Made by a program: the position numbers and the translations under genes. A stretch of DNA of 64,000 bases from Pseudomonas psychrophila (lineage in GTDB: Bacteria; Pseudomonadota; Gammaproteobacteria; Pseudomonadales; Pseudomonadaceae), in the NCBI RefSeq assembly GCF_001043005.1, contig NZ_JYKZ01000001.1, forward strand, positions 682,001-746,000. Direction: 5' to 3'. The notes below the pieces were generated by a model, which was not told where the DNA came from, did no database searches, and was given only the letters and a program-made list of their open reading frames with translations. Positions 1 through 8,373 of this stretch are shown here, piece after piece; the first letter of the stretch is position 1; each line of letters begins with the position of its first letter.

Positions 1-416
1 CGCAGCATCCGCTGGCGGTGCGTGGTCACGCCACACTGGAAGAGTTGACCCGCGAGGCGTGGATCTTGCGCGAGCAAGGCTCTGGCACCCGCCTGACGTT
101 CGATCAGGCCATGCGCCATCACCAAACTGCACTCAATATTCGCCTGGAGCTGGAGCACACTGAAGCAATCAAACGGGCCGTGGAGTCGGGGCTGGGCATT
201 GGATGCATCTCTCGCCTGGCATTGCGCGACGCCTTTCGACGCGGCAGCCTGGTCGCCGTGGAAACACCCGACCTGGATCTGGCCCGGCAGTTTTTCTTTA
301 TCTGGCACAAAAAGAAGTATCAGACGTCTGCCATGCGCGAGTTTCTGGAACTGTGCCGCGCCTTCACCGCAGGGGTTCAGCGCAGCGACGAGATCGTATT
401 GCCGACGATCGCTTAA
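1..416 (+). CDS. LysR-family transcriptional regulator, C-terminal part
   Basis: The gene enters from the left edge, with its reading frame set from base 3, so only about 137 C-terminal residues are visible. They match the effector-binding domain of LysR regulators: EQGSGTRLTFDQA, the helix AIKRAVESGLGIGCISR, and a closing FIWHKKKYQTSAMREFLELC segment. The DNA-binding helix-turn-helix must lie upstream, so the target and ligand cannot be inferred. It converges on dgkA and the two stop ends overlap by four bases. Family assignment is confident; function is unknown. Confidence 0.85.
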   Translation, partial: QHPLAVRGHATLEELTREAWILREQGSGTRLTFDQAMRHHQTALNIRLELEHTEAIKRAVESGLGIGCISRLALRDAFRRGSLVAVETPDLDLARQFFFIWHKKKYQTSAMREFLELCRAFTAGVQRSDEIVLPTIA

Positions 417-775
417 AGCAGAATGACTGCCCACACCACGGCAATCATGGTCAGCACCACAAACTGGGCGGCGCTACCCATGTCTTTGGCGTTTTTCGAC
501 AATGGGTGCAAGTCGAGGGAGATGCGGTCAACCACCGCCTCGATTGCCGAGTTCAACAATTCGACAATCAAGGCCAACAGGCATACCGCGATCAGCAAGG
601 CCCGCTCTACCCGGCTCACATTCAGCATGAAGCTCAGCGGGATCAATATCACGTTCAGCAGTACTAACTGGCGAAAAGCCGCCTCGCCAGTAAAGGCTGC
701 GCGCATACCGTCCAGCGAGTAACCGCTGGCATTCAAAATCCGTTTAAATCCGGTTTTACCCTTGAAAGGCGACAT
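413..775 (-). CDS. dgkA: Diacylglycerol kinase
   Basis: Integral-membrane kinase that phosphorylates diacylglycerol to phosphatidic acid, recycling lipid left over from membrane-derived glucan synthesis. The 120-residue protein begins SPFKGKTGFKRILNASGYSLDGMRAAF and carries the family signature ELLNSAIEAVVDRIS, followed by a last membrane helix. I chose the ATG at 775; an in-frame TTG at 829 would add 18 residues that the family lacks. It lies just downstream of erdR on the same strand with a hairpin between them. The same dgkA/erdR neighbourhood occurs in P. aeruginosa, from memory. Confidence 0.92.
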   Translation of the reverse strand: MSPFKGKTGFKRILNASGYSLDGMRAAFTGEAAFRQLVLLNVILIPLSFMLNVSRVERALLIAVCLLALIVELLNSAIEAVVDRISLDLHPLSKNAKDMGSAAQFVVLTMIAVVWAVILL

Positions 776-814
776 AGGTAGGTAACTGCGCAAAAAATGA
801 GAAAGGGACGCTAA

Positions 815-840
815 TTCACGCTTCGTCAAAAAAGCGTGAA
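815..840 (-). terminator. Hairpin between erdR and dgkA
   Basis: TTCACGCTT and AAGCGTGAA form a perfect 9-bp stem around an 8-base loop. On the transcribed strand no clean U-run follows, so it may be an attenuator or RNA-stabilising hairpin and not a full terminator. Confidence 0.4.
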
Positions 841-850
841 CACAGGCTAC

Positions 851-1501
851 TTAATGACTCGAAATTGATTCAAGTTGCTGCAAGAGTAGCGCGGCCTGGG
901 TGCGAGTGCGAACCCCCAGCTTGCGGAAAATTGCGGTGACGTGGGCCTTGATGGTTGCTTCGGAAACGCTAAGTTCATAGGCGATCTGTTTGTTCAACAG
1001 ACCTTCGCAGACCATGGTCAACACTCGGAACTGCTGGGGAGTCAGGCTGGCCAGGCCTTCGCTGGCAGCCTTGGCCTCAGCCGAAACCTGAACTTCTTCA
1101 AACGCCTGTGGCGGCCAGCTCACATCACCATCGAGTACTGCGCGTACAGCCTTTTGAATCTCATCCAGCGAGCTGGACTTTGGAATGAAGCCACTGGCGC
1201 CAAACTCGCGCGACCGCACCATGATTGACGCTTCTTCCTGGGCTGACACCATCACTACCGGAATCTGCGGGTACTGACCACGCAACAACACAAGCCCGGA
1301 GAAACCGTAAGCACCCGGCATGTTCAAGTCGAGCAGTACCAGATCCCAATCTGCCTTTATCGCCAGCTGTGTTTCAAGCTCAGCAATACTGGCAACCTCA
1401 ACCAAGCGAACATCAGAGCCCAGTCCAATGCTTACAGCCTGGTGCAAGGCACTGCGAAACAGCGGATGGTCGTCGGCAATCAGGATTTCGTATGTGGCCA
1501 T
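851..1501 (-). CDS. erdR: Response regulator ErdR (LuxR/NarL type)
   Basis: Two-component response regulator of 216 residues. The receiver domain covers about residues 1-120, with acidic D10/D11, probable phosphoacceptor D58 in LLDLNMPG, and the late K in FIPKSSS. A LuxR-type helix-turn-helix follows at about 150-210 (LTPQQFRVLTMVCEGLLNKQIAYELSVSE in two halves, then TIKAHVTAIFRKLGV). Position next to dgkA and overall sequence match ErdR, which in pseudomonads governs ethanol and acetate use together with the MxtR sensor kinase. No histidine kinase is adjacent, which is normal for ErdR. The ATG follows a poly-A/T stretch without a strong ribosome site. Confidence 0.85.
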   Translation of the reverse strand: MATYEILIADDHPLFRSALHQAVSIGLGSDVRLVEVASIAELETQLAIKADWDLVLLDLNMPGAYGFSGLVLLRGQYPQIPVVMVSAQEEASIMVRSREFGASGFIPKSSSLDEIQKAVRAVLDGDVSWPPQAFEEVQVSAEAKAASEGLASLTPQQFRVLTMVCEGLLNKQIAYELSVSEATIKAHVTAIFRKLGVRTRTQAALLLQQLESISSH

Positions 1502-1804
1502 TTTTTAAATGATCCTGTTTTTCAGGCGAGCCCTGATGAATTCCAGCACTCGCTAAGGCAACTCGAGCAATAGCTCAAAGACTTTGGGTCAAACGGCGCG
1601 ATTTACGCTAAACGTCGGCAAATATAAGTGTTTTAGCAGCTACTGAAGCCGAATCGGCGCCAAGCATGCCCAGCGAAGCGGGGGTGGTCAAGTTGAAAAC
1701 CTGACGCTTGGGTCCACGCGGAAGCTATCACAGCGCCATCATTTAAATACGAACAATAGCGCTCGCTTACATCTGTTCGAAAATTGTAGCGCTACTTCTT
1801 TAGT
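1502..1804. other. Intergenic region between erdR and the DTW gene
   Basis: About 300 bases with no convincing reading frame. TAGCGCT occurs twice near 1757-1792 and could pair to form a weak 3' hairpin for the DTW gene, whose message runs into this region. The rest should hold the erdR promoter, but no clear promoter boxes could be picked by eye. Confidence 0.4.
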
Positions 1805-2560
1805 CTATTGAGCCCGATTCTGGGGAAGGTCTTTTACAAAAACGCCCAGTTCCTGGTGCGCGACGCTGGATTCATTCATCGGCAGCTGGTTTTTTGCATC
1901 CAGGTAATGCTGGCTGAACACATCAAAATAGGCGTCCAGCGCATTTGAGGCCTCGGTATCGCCCGCCAGCTCAAGGCATAAACTGGCGACTTCTGCGGTG
2001 CACAGGTGCTCGCTGCGTGTGGAGCGGCGCAGGCGGTAGCGCGAAAGCCTTTCGGGCAGCAGGCTCAAAATCGGCAAGGCATCGAAATACGGGCTTTTGC
2101 GAAAAATCTTGCGCGCCTCGGTCCAGGTGGCGTCGAGCAAGATAAACAGCGGCCGCTTGCTGCTGTCGATGTCCACGGTGTGCGTAACCCGCTCAGGTGC
2201 GACATATTCCCCGGGAAATACCAGATACGGCTGCCACTGCGGGTCAGACAGCAGCGCCAGCAGCGCTTCGTCGGTTTCGGTTCGTGACCAGATAAAGGCA
2301 AAGTTATCGCTTACTACGTCGGCAATCAGCCAACCTGTATTGCTGGGTTTGAACACTTCTTTTTTAGTCATGACCAAACACACACCCGAGCGCGTGCTGA
2401 CCTTTGGCCGCCAACTGCACAGGCAGTGGCTTTCAATCACGCGACAAGTATGGCAACGCGGGGCACGTGAGCCACGCGCCAGGTAAGGCTTGGTGCTCTC
2501 CTCTTCACGCTCGTCTCGTAAACGGGCGACAGAATTCGGGGGAAAGGTCGTCAGGGTCAT
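1805..2560 (-). CDS. DTW-domain protein, tRNA-uridine aminocarboxypropyltransferase family
   Basis: The 251-residue protein has the DTW signature as DATW at 143-146 within LLDATWTEARKIF. Near the N terminus four cysteines in CxxC-x6-CxC order (C36, C39, C46, C48) could bind a metal. DTW proteins such as E. coli TapT transfer the 3-amino-3-carboxypropyl group of S-adenosylmethionine to a tRNA uridine (acp3U). The conserved RYRLRR and EHLCTAE segments follow. The first 30 residues are hydrophilic and may be non-conserved. It is transcribed alone. Family is sure; the exact tRNA target is inferred from relatives. Confidence 0.82.
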   Translation of the reverse strand: MTLTTFPPNSVARLRDEREEESTKPYLARGSRAPRCHTCRVIESHCLCSWRPKVSTRSGVCLVMTKKEVFKPSNTGWLIADVVSDNFAFIWSRTETDEALLALLSDPQWQPYLVFPGEYVAPERVTHTVDIDSSKRPLFILLDATWTEARKIFRKSPYFDALPILSLLPERLSRYRLRRSTRSEHLCTAEVASLCLELAGDTEASNALDAYFDVFSQHYLDAKNQLPMNESSVAHQELGVFVKDLPQNRAQ

Positions 2561-2780
2561 GGTTTTTTACTTAAAGGCGCCAACCATCCATTTGCCAGAA
2601 TTGGCACACGAACGGATTCACAAGAGAAAGGCGGCAAGTTTAACAGAGGCGCAGTAAGAGGGCGCGAATCCATGACCTTTGGCATTTCCTGCCAACTCAT
2701 GCTGACCTATACTCCCGCGCCACTGAACGCACAGATATGTGGCCGGTCTAACCCTGGGTCACTGAAATCAGGAGAGTTTC

Positions 2781-3191
2781 ATGCTGCGCCATATCATTCC
2801 GACCGTCGCTCTTATGCTTGCACTGCCTCTGGCTGCACAAGCGGCTTCTCTCAAGGATTTTGAGTTGAACAAAACCCTGCTCAAGGTTGCCGCGAAAAGC
2901 AATGAAGGCAAACCACGGGCTATCAATGCGGACCTGTTGGACAAAGGCTTTACGGTAGACGGTACTGTTTTGATCAACAATCTGGAGGCCAGTCCTACAT
3001 TGTCCGCCCAGATGCGCTCCAATCCTGAAGAAACAGTCCCGCAACTGGGTCGCAGTGTTTGCAGCAACGCAGGTTTCCGCACCCTGATGGCTCAAGGTGC
3101 GACGCTGCGCTACAGCTTCAAGGAATACAAAACCAATAGTCCGGTCCTGATCCAGGATTTCCGGGCTGAAAACTGCCAGCGCAAAAAGTAA
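2781..3191 (+). CDS. PA3611-family small secreted protein
   Basis: A 136-residue exported protein with a typical signal peptide (HIIPTVALMLALPLAAQAA), probably cleaved after about residue 21. The mature part, SLKDFELNKTLLKV onward, contains two cysteines (in RSVCSNAGF and AENCQRK) that may form a disulfide. It resembles P. aeruginosa PA3611, described as a quorum-sensing-regulated secreted protein of unknown biochemical role, and the neighbourhood (recA, mutS) is the same as in that genome. A good ribosome site, AGGAGAG, lies 7 bases before the ATG. Biochemical function is unknown. Confidence 0.75.
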   Translation: MLRHIIPTVALMLALPLAAQAASLKDFELNKTLLKVAAKSNEGKPRAINADLLDKGFTVDGTVLINNLEASPTLSAQMRSNPEETVPQLGRSVCSNAGFRTLMAQGATLRYSFKEYKTNSPVLIQDFRAENCQRKK

Positions 3192-3202
3192 CCTCGCTGA
3201 CA

Positions 3203-3224
3203 CGCCGTACCTCCCGGTACGGCG
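3203..3224 (+). terminator. Hairpin after the PA3611-like gene
   Basis: CGCCGTACC and GGTACGGCG form a perfect 9-bp GC-rich stem with a TCCC tetraloop, 12 bases after the stop codon. There is no T-run, so termination efficiency is uncertain. Confidence 0.5.
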
Positions 3225-3421
3225 CATGAGCCTGCCACAGGCCTCGACACTACGTTCCCCCGCATGACCTCCTCGCACCAAACTCCATGTAGGTCAGGCA
3301 ATTAGCTATTGCCAGCCAAGACATCCCGGGACCATCATCGAACCATCATGGTTGACACTCTGTGTCTCTGCGGCTGCCCACCTGCGGCGCCTTCAAGGAT
3401 GTTGTGTAGAAGGAGAAATAC

Positions 3422-4537
3422 ATGCCTGATCAATCCAATGACACCCTGACGCTTCACTTCCAGGAACAGGGGCTGGATCTTGCTCATGAAGTCGATGAAC
3501 AGCTGCAGCGCGTTGCGCCTAATAGTCCGAACCGGGCGTTGTATCGCGAGATGTTGCTGACCGTGTTGCGCATGGCCCACGACGACTTTGATCGCTGGAA
3601 CACCAAAATCACCCTGCAAGCCATCCGCGAACTCGAAAAAACCTTTAGAACACTGGAACAGTTCAAGGGACGACGCAAAGTCACGGTCTTTGGCTCGGCA
3701 AGAACTCCAATCGAACACCCGCTCTATGCGCTGGCCCGGGAAATGGGCAGTGTGCTGGCCAAGTCCGACATCATGGTCATTACTGGCGGCGGCGCTGGCA
3801 TTATGGCTGCTGCCCATGAAGGTGCAGGCCTGAGCCATAGCCTGGGCTTCAACATCACTTTGCCGTTTGAACAACGAGCCAACCCCACCATCAACGGCAC
3901 CGAGAATGTGCTGGCCTTCCACTTTTTCTTTACCCGCAAACTGTTCTTCACCAAAGAGGCAGATGCCCTGGTGATGTGCCCGGGAGGCTTTGGCACACTG
4001 GATGAGGTGTTGGAAGTACTGACACTGATGCAGACAGGCAAGACCCCGTTGGTACCGGTGGTTTTACTGGATGTGCCAGGCGGGAAGTTTTGGCAAGGAG
4101 CCCTGGACTTCATTCATGACCAGCTGGAAGCCAACCAATACATTCTTCCCAACGACTTGAAGTTGATGCGCCTGGTTCATAGCGCCGAAGAAGCCCTGGA
4201 TGAAATCAACCAGTTCTACAGCAACTTCCACTCCAGTCGCTGGTTGAATAAAACTTTTGTGATCCGCATGAAGCGGCCTGTCAGTGTCTTGGCCTTAAAG
4301 GAGATCCAGCATCAATTTGCTGATATCTGCCTTAGCAGTGGTTTCCAGCAACAGGGGTACTGCGGTTTTGAGCACGACGACCCCAAACTCAACCACCTGA
4401 CCTGCTTGAGCTTTGCATTCAGTGGCCGTAATCAGGGGCGGTTACGCGAGCTGGTCAACTTTATTAACCAACCGCAAAACTGGGAGACAGTTGACAGTTC
4501 GACTACGTCCTCACAGCACGCATCCGTAGCGGACTGA
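3422..4537 (+). CDS. LOG-family (TIGR00730-like) Rossmann-fold protein
   Basis: The 371-residue protein holds a central LOG domain: VTVFGSART near 87-95, VITGGGAGIMAAAHEGA near 119-135, and PGGFGTLDE at 187-195, the catalytic PGGxGTxxE signature. Members cleave nucleoside 5'-monophosphates to free base plus ribose 5-phosphate, either as cytokinin-activating LOG enzymes or as PpnN-type nucleosidases. About 80 residues before and 100 after the core make it longer than the usual 180-200-residue LOG proteins, nearer to the PpnN layout. A strong ribosome site (AGGAG) precedes the ATG. It is often mislabelled lysine decarboxylase. Substrate is unknown. Confidence 0.8.
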   Translation: MPDQSNDTLTLHFQEQGLDLAHEVDEQLQRVAPNSPNRALYREMLLTVLRMAHDDFDRWNTKITLQAIRELEKTFRTLEQFKGRRKVTVFGSARTPIEHPLYALAREMGSVLAKSDIMVITGGGAGIMAAAHEGAGLSHSLGFNITLPFEQRANPTINGTENVLAFHFFFTRKLFFTKEADALVMCPGGFGTLDEVLEVLTLMQTGKTPLVPVVLLDVPGGKFWQGALDFIHDQLEANQYILPNDLKLMRLVHSAEEALDEINQFYSNFHSSRWLNKTFVIRMKRPVSVLALKEIQHQFADICLSSGFQQQGYCGFEHDDPKLNHLTCLSFAFSGRNQGRLRELVNFINQPQNWETVDSSTTSSQHASVAD

Positions 4538-4546
4538 AAATACACC

Positions 4547-4601
4547 CTGTGGGAGCGAGCCTGCCCGCGAACGAACTTCGCGAGCAGGCTCGTTCCCACA
4601 G
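4547..4601. repeat. REP/REPIN inverted repeat
   Basis: CTGTGGGAGCGAGCCTGC opens the left arm and its near-complement closes the right arm, joined by a short spacer. This is the Pseudomonas REP sequence arranged as an inverted pair. It sits between the convergent LOG-family and recX genes, where it can also act as a 3' RNA hairpin. Three more copies of the same family occur in this window. Confidence 0.85.
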
Positions 4602-4607
4602 CGGCTG

Positions 4608-5075
4608 TCAGTCTTCAAACTCTCGGCCGCTCAACAAGCGGCCGATCATTTCAAGTGGATACCCTCGATAGCTCAAGAAGCGCCCTTGGCGGGCACGTTC
4701 TTTTGCATCTGCAGGCAACTGACCGGAAAACTTGCGGCGCCAGGTATCTTCCAGCTGCTCTTGCCAGTTGAAACCACACTCTCGCAGCGCCTCCTCGATA
4801 TCCCCACGCACCAGGCCACGCTGGCTAAGCTCTTCGCGAATTCGCAAAGGGCCATAACCTGAACCGGCACGGTAGTTGATATAGCTCTCGAGATAACGAG
4901 ATTCGGACAACAGCCCCTCTTCCGTCAGACGGTCAAGGGCGGCGTCAATCATGTCGGGGCAAGCCCCGCGCTGACGCAATTTGCGCGTCAGCTCGACTCG
5001 ACCGTGCTCGCGTCGCGCGAGCAGGTCCATTGCAGTCCGTCGCACTGCGACGGGGGTATCCAGAACGGCGATCAT
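4608..5075 (-). CDS. recX: RecA regulatory protein RecX
   Basis: A 155-residue all-helical protein that binds the RecA filament groove and damps recombinase and coprotease activity. It shows the RecX pattern of three-helix repeats: [16 protein letters not shown], then [22 protein letters not shown] and [15 protein letters not shown], and a C-terminal [11 protein letters not shown]. It starts 8 bases after the recA stop, so the two are co-transcribed as in most proteobacteria. It has no promoter of its own that I can see. Confidence 0.95.
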   Translation of the reverse strand: MIAVLDTPVAVRRTAMDLLARREHGRVELTRKLRQRGACPDMIDAALDRLTEEGLLSESRYLESYINYRAGSGYGPLRIREELSQRGLVRGDIEEALRECGFNWQEQLEDTWRRKFSGQLPADAKERARQGRFLSYRGYPLEMIGRLLSGREFED

Positions 5076-5083
5076 GATGTCTA

Positions 5084-6190
5084 TCAGTTATCGCTGTCGG
5101 TAGCGTTTTCCATCTCTTCGGCTTCAGCCAGTGCCGCAGCTTCTTTGGCAGCCTTGCTCAGTTTCGGCATGACTTTGATTTCCGCCAGTTCAGCGTCGGT
5201 CTTTGGACCCAGCAACTTCTCACGCAGTTGCTTCTCCAGCGCATCCTTGACATCAGGATTGTCGTCCAGGAACTTGGCGGAGTTGGCCTTGCCCTGACCG
5301 ATCTTGCTGCCGTTGTAGCTGTACCAGGCGCCGGCTTTTTCAACGAAACCATGCAACACGCCCAGGTCAATCATCTCACCGTTAAGGTAGATGCCCTTGC
5401 CGTACAAGATCTGGAACTCGGCCTGACGGAACGGGGGTGCCACCTTATTCTTGACCACTTTGACGCGGGTTTCGCTGCCCACCACCACGTCGCCTTCTTT
5501 CACGGCGCCGGTGCGGCGGATATCCAGACGTACCGAAGCGTAGAACTTCAGCGCGTTACCACCGGTAGTGGTTTCCGGGCTGCCGAACATCACGCCGATT
5601 TTCATGCGGATCTGGTTGATGAAGATAACCAGGCAGTTGGCGTTCTTGATGTTACCGGTGATTTTACGCAGCGCCTGAGACATCAGACGTGCTTGCAGGC
5701 CAACGTGGGTATCGCCCATGTCGCCTTCGATTTCAGCTTTTGGCGTAAGTGCAGCAACGGAGTCGATGATGATCACGTCAACCGCATTGGAACGCACCAG
5801 CATGTCGGTGATTTCCAGTGCCTGCTCGCCGGTATCAGGCTGGGAAACCAGCAGGTCATCAACGTTCACGCCCAGCTTGGCCGCGTACTCAGGATCAAGG
5901 GCGTGTTCGGCATCGACGAACGCGCAGGTTGCACCGGCCTTTTGCGCCTGTGCAATCACAGACAGGGTAAGCGTGGTTTTACCCGAAGATTCTGGACCGT
6001 AGATTTCAACAATACGGCCTTTTGGCAGGCCGCCAATGCCCAGCGCGATGTCCAGACCCAGGGAGCCCGTGGAGATCGCCGGAACTGCCTGACGCTCCTG
6101 GTCGCCCATCAGCATCACGGCACCCTTGCCGAATTGACGTTCGATCTGACCCAAGGCCGCAGCCAAGGCTTTCTTCTTGTTGTCGTCCAT
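5084..6190 (-). CDS. recA: Recombinase RecA
   Basis: Strand-exchange ATPase and LexA coprotease at the centre of recombination and the SOS response. Walker A is GPESSGKT at 65-72, Walker B is in [10 protein letters not shown], and the DNA-binding loops include [17 protein letters not shown] and [19 protein letters not shown]. It is 368 residues long, slightly longer than the roughly 350 usual in Pseudomonas. The excess appears to lie in the C-terminal tail, which is rich in Lys, Ala and Glu and ends in acidic ENATDSDN. A LexA box lies about 40 bases before the ATG. Confidence 0.98.
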   Translation of the reverse strand: MDDNKKKALAAALGQIERQFGKGAVMLMGDQERQAVPAISTGSLGLDIALGIGGLPKGRIVEIYGPESSGKTTLTLSVIAQAQKAGATCAFVDAEHALDPEYAAKLGVNVDDLLVSQPDTGEQALEITDMLVRSNAVDVIIIDSVAALTPKAEIEGDMGDTHVGLQARLMSQALRKITGNIKNANCLVIFINQIRMKIGVMFGSPETTTGGNALKFYASVRLDIRRTGAVKEGDVVVGSETRVKVVKNKVAPPFRQAEFQILYGKGIYLNGEMIDLGVLHGFVEKAGAWYSYNGSKIGQGKANSAKFLDDNPDVKDALEKQLREKLLGPKTDAELAEIKVMPKLSKAAKEAAALAEAEEMENATDSDN

Positions 6191-6230
6191 TAAAGTCCTC
6201 TCGTAATCAATAAGGCCCGACGGCCGATAA

Positions 6231-6246
6231 CTGTATAAGTAGCCAG
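6231..6246 (-). promoter_or_regulatory. LexA (SOS) box of recA
   Basis: CTGTATAAGTAGCCAG has the CTG-N10-CAG form of the gammaproteobacterial LexA operator. It lies 41 bases upstream of the recA start, so RecA would be SOS-induced together with recX. The inner bases match the classic TATATATA only in part. Confidence 0.8.
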
Positions 6247-6273
6247 TATTATTCCACAGGGTTAAACGATCGC

Positions 6274-6774
6274 CTACCCCTCATTTTTTATTTCTCGTAC
6301 CGTTCGGCGTATTAAGCCTTCCAGGGCGGCAATCACCGTTTGCTGGCGTACCTCATCGCGGTTACCCGGGAAGTGTCTGCGCTCGGTCGTCACATGATCG
6401 CCATCGCCCCACGCCAGCCAGACGGTGCCGACCGGCTTCTCGGGGGACCCCCCGCCAGGGCCGGCCACACCACTCACCGCGACAGCAAATCGAGCCCCGC
6501 TTTGCGCTTGCGCACCACGCACCATCGCCTCAACCACCTCGCGACTGACCGCGCCCACTTGAACGAACAAGGGCTCGGGAACATTCAGTTGCCTGGTTTT
6601 TTGCTGGTTGGAGTAGGTCACGAATCCCGCCTCAAACCAGGCGGAGCTACCGGCAATGCGGGTAATGGCCTCAGCGATACCGCCGCCAGTGCAGGATTCG
6701 GCGGTCGTCACCTGGGCATTAAGAGCCTGTAACAGCAGCCCAAGTTCAGTCGCTAATTGAGATATTTGGTCCAC
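6274..6774 (-). CDS. pncC: Nicotinamide-nucleotide amidase (CinA C-terminal family)
   Basis: A 166-residue CinA/PncC-domain enzyme that deamidates nicotinamide mononucleotide to nicotinate mononucleotide in pyridine nucleotide salvage. Signature stretches are [21 protein letters not shown], with the serine-centred active site, then FVTYSNQQK and [20 protein letters not shown]. It lacks the N-terminal CinA domain of longer forms, as is usual in Pseudomonas. It lies upstream of recA on the same strand, but the LexA box gives recA its own promoter. The gap to the holin gene is only 54 bases. Confidence 0.93.
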   Translation of the reverse strand: MDQISQLATELGLLLQALNAQVTTAESCTGGGIAEAITRIAGSSAWFEAGFVTYSNQQKTRQLNVPEPLFVQVGAVSREVVEAMVRGAQAQSGARFAVAVSGVAGPGGGSPEKPVGTVWLAWGDGDHVTTERRHFPGNRDEVRQQTVIAALEGLIRRTVREIKNEG

Positions 6775-6828
6775 GATCCTCTCCTGATGGGCGCGTCAGC
6801 GCCATAACCTACACCAAATAAGGGTCTG

Positions 6829-7173
6829 TTATGGCTCGATCCGCGAGTCGCCAACCGAACCATCGACTCCAAGCCGCTTGGCGGCCCAGCGCTGATACAG
6901 ACTGATGGCCGCATCCGCGCCGGCCAGCGCGGTCAGGCAACCCAATGCACCGGCCGCCAAAATCGACATCCCTGCCGAGTACAGCAGCATGAAGGTCGAC
7001 ACACCGCACACCATGCATGCCCCCGAACGCAGCGCCAGGCGCCGCATCAGCAACCATCCACTTGCTCCGTCCTTGTCCGCCCGCCACATCTCACCAAAAA
7101 CACCGCCTACCAAGGCAAGAAGGATGACCAGTAAAACCGGCATTTCCAGCAAAACCTGCGGTTCATTAATCAT
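6829..7173 (-). CDS. Phage/tailocin-type holin
   Basis: A 114-residue membrane protein with three hydrophobic segments: VLLVILLALVGGVFGEMW, SGACMVCGVSTFMLLYSAGM and ILAAGALGCLTALAGADAA, then a basic tail (YQRWAAKRL). The GEMWRADKDGASGWLLMRRLALRSGA stretch, between its first two segments, is typical of holins in R- and F-type pyocin (tailocin) clusters. A ribosome site, CAGGAG, stands 8 bases before the ATG. In P. fluorescens strains this gene opens the tailocin lysis/tail operon between mutS and pncC; here no tail, baseplate or endolysin gene follows. It is probably a leftover of that locus. Confidence 0.8.
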   Translation of the reverse strand: MINEPQVLLEMPVLLVILLALVGGVFGEMWRADKDGASGWLLMRRLALRSGACMVCGVSTFMLLYSAGMSILAAGALGCLTALAGADAAISLYQRWAAKRLGVDGSVGDSRIEP

Positions 7174-7300
7174 GTCATCACTCCTGTGTCCTTATTGATA
7201 AGCGCCAATTTATGGCCCGGGCTGTATAGCGGGCGCCCTCTGTTACGCCACATCCCTGCTTGAGTTACTTCGTGGACCGCCATGCAGCAAAGACTATTCA

Positions 7301-7314
7301 TGTATGGATATACA
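7301..7314. promoter_or_regulatory. Candidate operator upstream of the holin gene
   Basis: TGTATGGATATACA is an imperfect palindrome with TGTAT/ATACA arms, in the AT-rich 230-base gap between the repressor terminator and the holin start. Its position suits a binding site for the neighbouring LexA-like repressor, but this is inference only. Confidence 0.3.
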
Positions 7315-7407
7315 GTCAATGCACCAATGCATATATTTATTCGGATGATTTCAGCAAGCCGGGCAAAGCCAACAATCACGGTGTGAATGGTCTTTTTGAT
7401 GACCGAA

Positions 7408-7435
7408 AAAAAACCCACTGACTTGTGGGTTTTTT
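7408..7435 (-). terminator. Rho-independent terminator after the repressor gene
   Basis: AAAAAACCCAC and GTGGGTTTTTT form an 11-bp stem with a 6-base loop, flanked by A and T runs on either strand, directly after the repressor stop codon. It separates the repressor message from the holin gene. Confidence 0.9.
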
Positions 7436-7449
7436 CTTAAATGTGAGGG

Positions 7450-8184
7450 TTAGCGCGCGTACATGCCCCACCAAAACACATGGCCTAGGATCACAAGCTG
7501 TTCATCCTCCAGCTCGCTGTAGGCATAGTCTTCGTCGGGGAATTCATCACGATTGAAGCTGCGCAAACGGATCCCTCCCGCCAGGCGATAGAGTTGTTTG
7601 ACCCGCAACTGACCATTGTGATTGACCGCATAGAGATCGCCATCAATGACCTCCTCCAGCGTGCGCTTGCCAGCATTGACCCCTACCGTAGCGCCATCGC
7701 GCAGAACTGGCAGCATGCTGTCACCGCGCACGGTCACGCATTTGGCCTGATCGAATTCCACACCGTTATGACGCAGGCTGCGTTTGCCGAAACGCAGCCT
7801 GGCGCGCTCGCTCTCTTCAATGGCAAAACGCCCGGAGCCCGCTGCCAGTTCGACCTGGCGCAAAAACGGAATGGACACTTCATCGTCCGCCACCGGGGTA
7901 TCGTCGTCCCACAGGCAAATATCTCGCAGGTCAGGGTGATGCAAGCCGGCTTCTGACGCGGCAAACGTACAGAGGTCATCCCGACCACGCAGACGATCGG
8001 TACTGATGTGGAAGTACTCGGCGATTTTGGAGATATGTCTATCGGAAGGATCGATAATTTTGCCGCTCAAAATACGTGACAACGTGGGCTGCGGCACCCC
8101 AGTGCTACGGTGCAGCGCCATCGCGCTGATTCCGTGCCGGGCGAGCAGCTCTTTAAGGACAGTTGAAACAGTTCGTTTAGGCAT
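7450..8184 (-). CDS. LexA-like (XRE/S24) repressor, PrtR-type
   Basis: A 244-residue repressor from the ATG at 8184; a TTG at 8220 would add 12 residues. An N-terminal XRE helix-turn-helix (LLARHGISAMALHRSTGVPQ, then TLSRILSGKIIDPSDRHISKIAEYF) is joined to a C-terminal S24 peptidase domain. That domain has the serine in RGDSMLPVLRDG and the lysine in LRVKQLYRL, the LexA/CI self-cleavage dyad. Relatives such as PrtR repress pyocin/tailocin genes until activated RecA triggers cleavage. Its place beside mutS is that of the tailocin repressor in P. fluorescens. No Shine-Dalgarno is obvious at either start, so the start is uncertain. Confidence 0.85.
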   Translation of the reverse strand: MPKRTVSTVLKELLARHGISAMALHRSTGVPQPTLSRILSGKIIDPSDRHISKIAEYFHISTDRLRGRDDLCTFAASEAGLHHPDLRDICLWDDDTPVADDEVSIPFLRQVELAAGSGRFAIEESERARLRFGKRSLRHNGVEFDQAKCVTVRGDSMLPVLRDGATVGVNAGKRTLEEVIDGDLYAVNHNGQLRVKQLYRLAGGIRLRSFNRDEFPDEDYAYSELEDEQLVILGHVFWWGMYAR

Positions 8185-8222
8185 GATGGCAATAGTGCTG
8201 ACCGTGTTTAGTGTTGGCAAAT

Positions 8223-8243
8223 GCTATTTCTTCTATTTATAGC
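8223..8243. promoter_or_regulatory. Possible autoregulatory operator of the repressor
   Basis: GCTAT and ATAGC are spaced by 11 AT-rich bases, forming a 21-base palindrome just upstream of the repressor start and within the divergent region shared with mutS. Autorepression would be usual for this family. The site itself is inferred. Confidence 0.3.
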
Positions 8244-8373
8244 AACGTGTCAGCTCACCCGGCGCACGCCTGTAGATGCAGGGTGCTGACATGTTAACCT
8301 TGCGCCCATTGCGAAACCCTCAGGCCACGGGCCTGCCTTCCCCCCACTTCTGAACGAATCCGCCTAAGCCCTG

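Noticed and set aside
7170..7418. 82-residue frame whose stop overlaps the holin start
   Set aside because: Its only start is a GTG inside the repressor terminator, the product lacks any known pattern, and the holin has its own AGGAG site.
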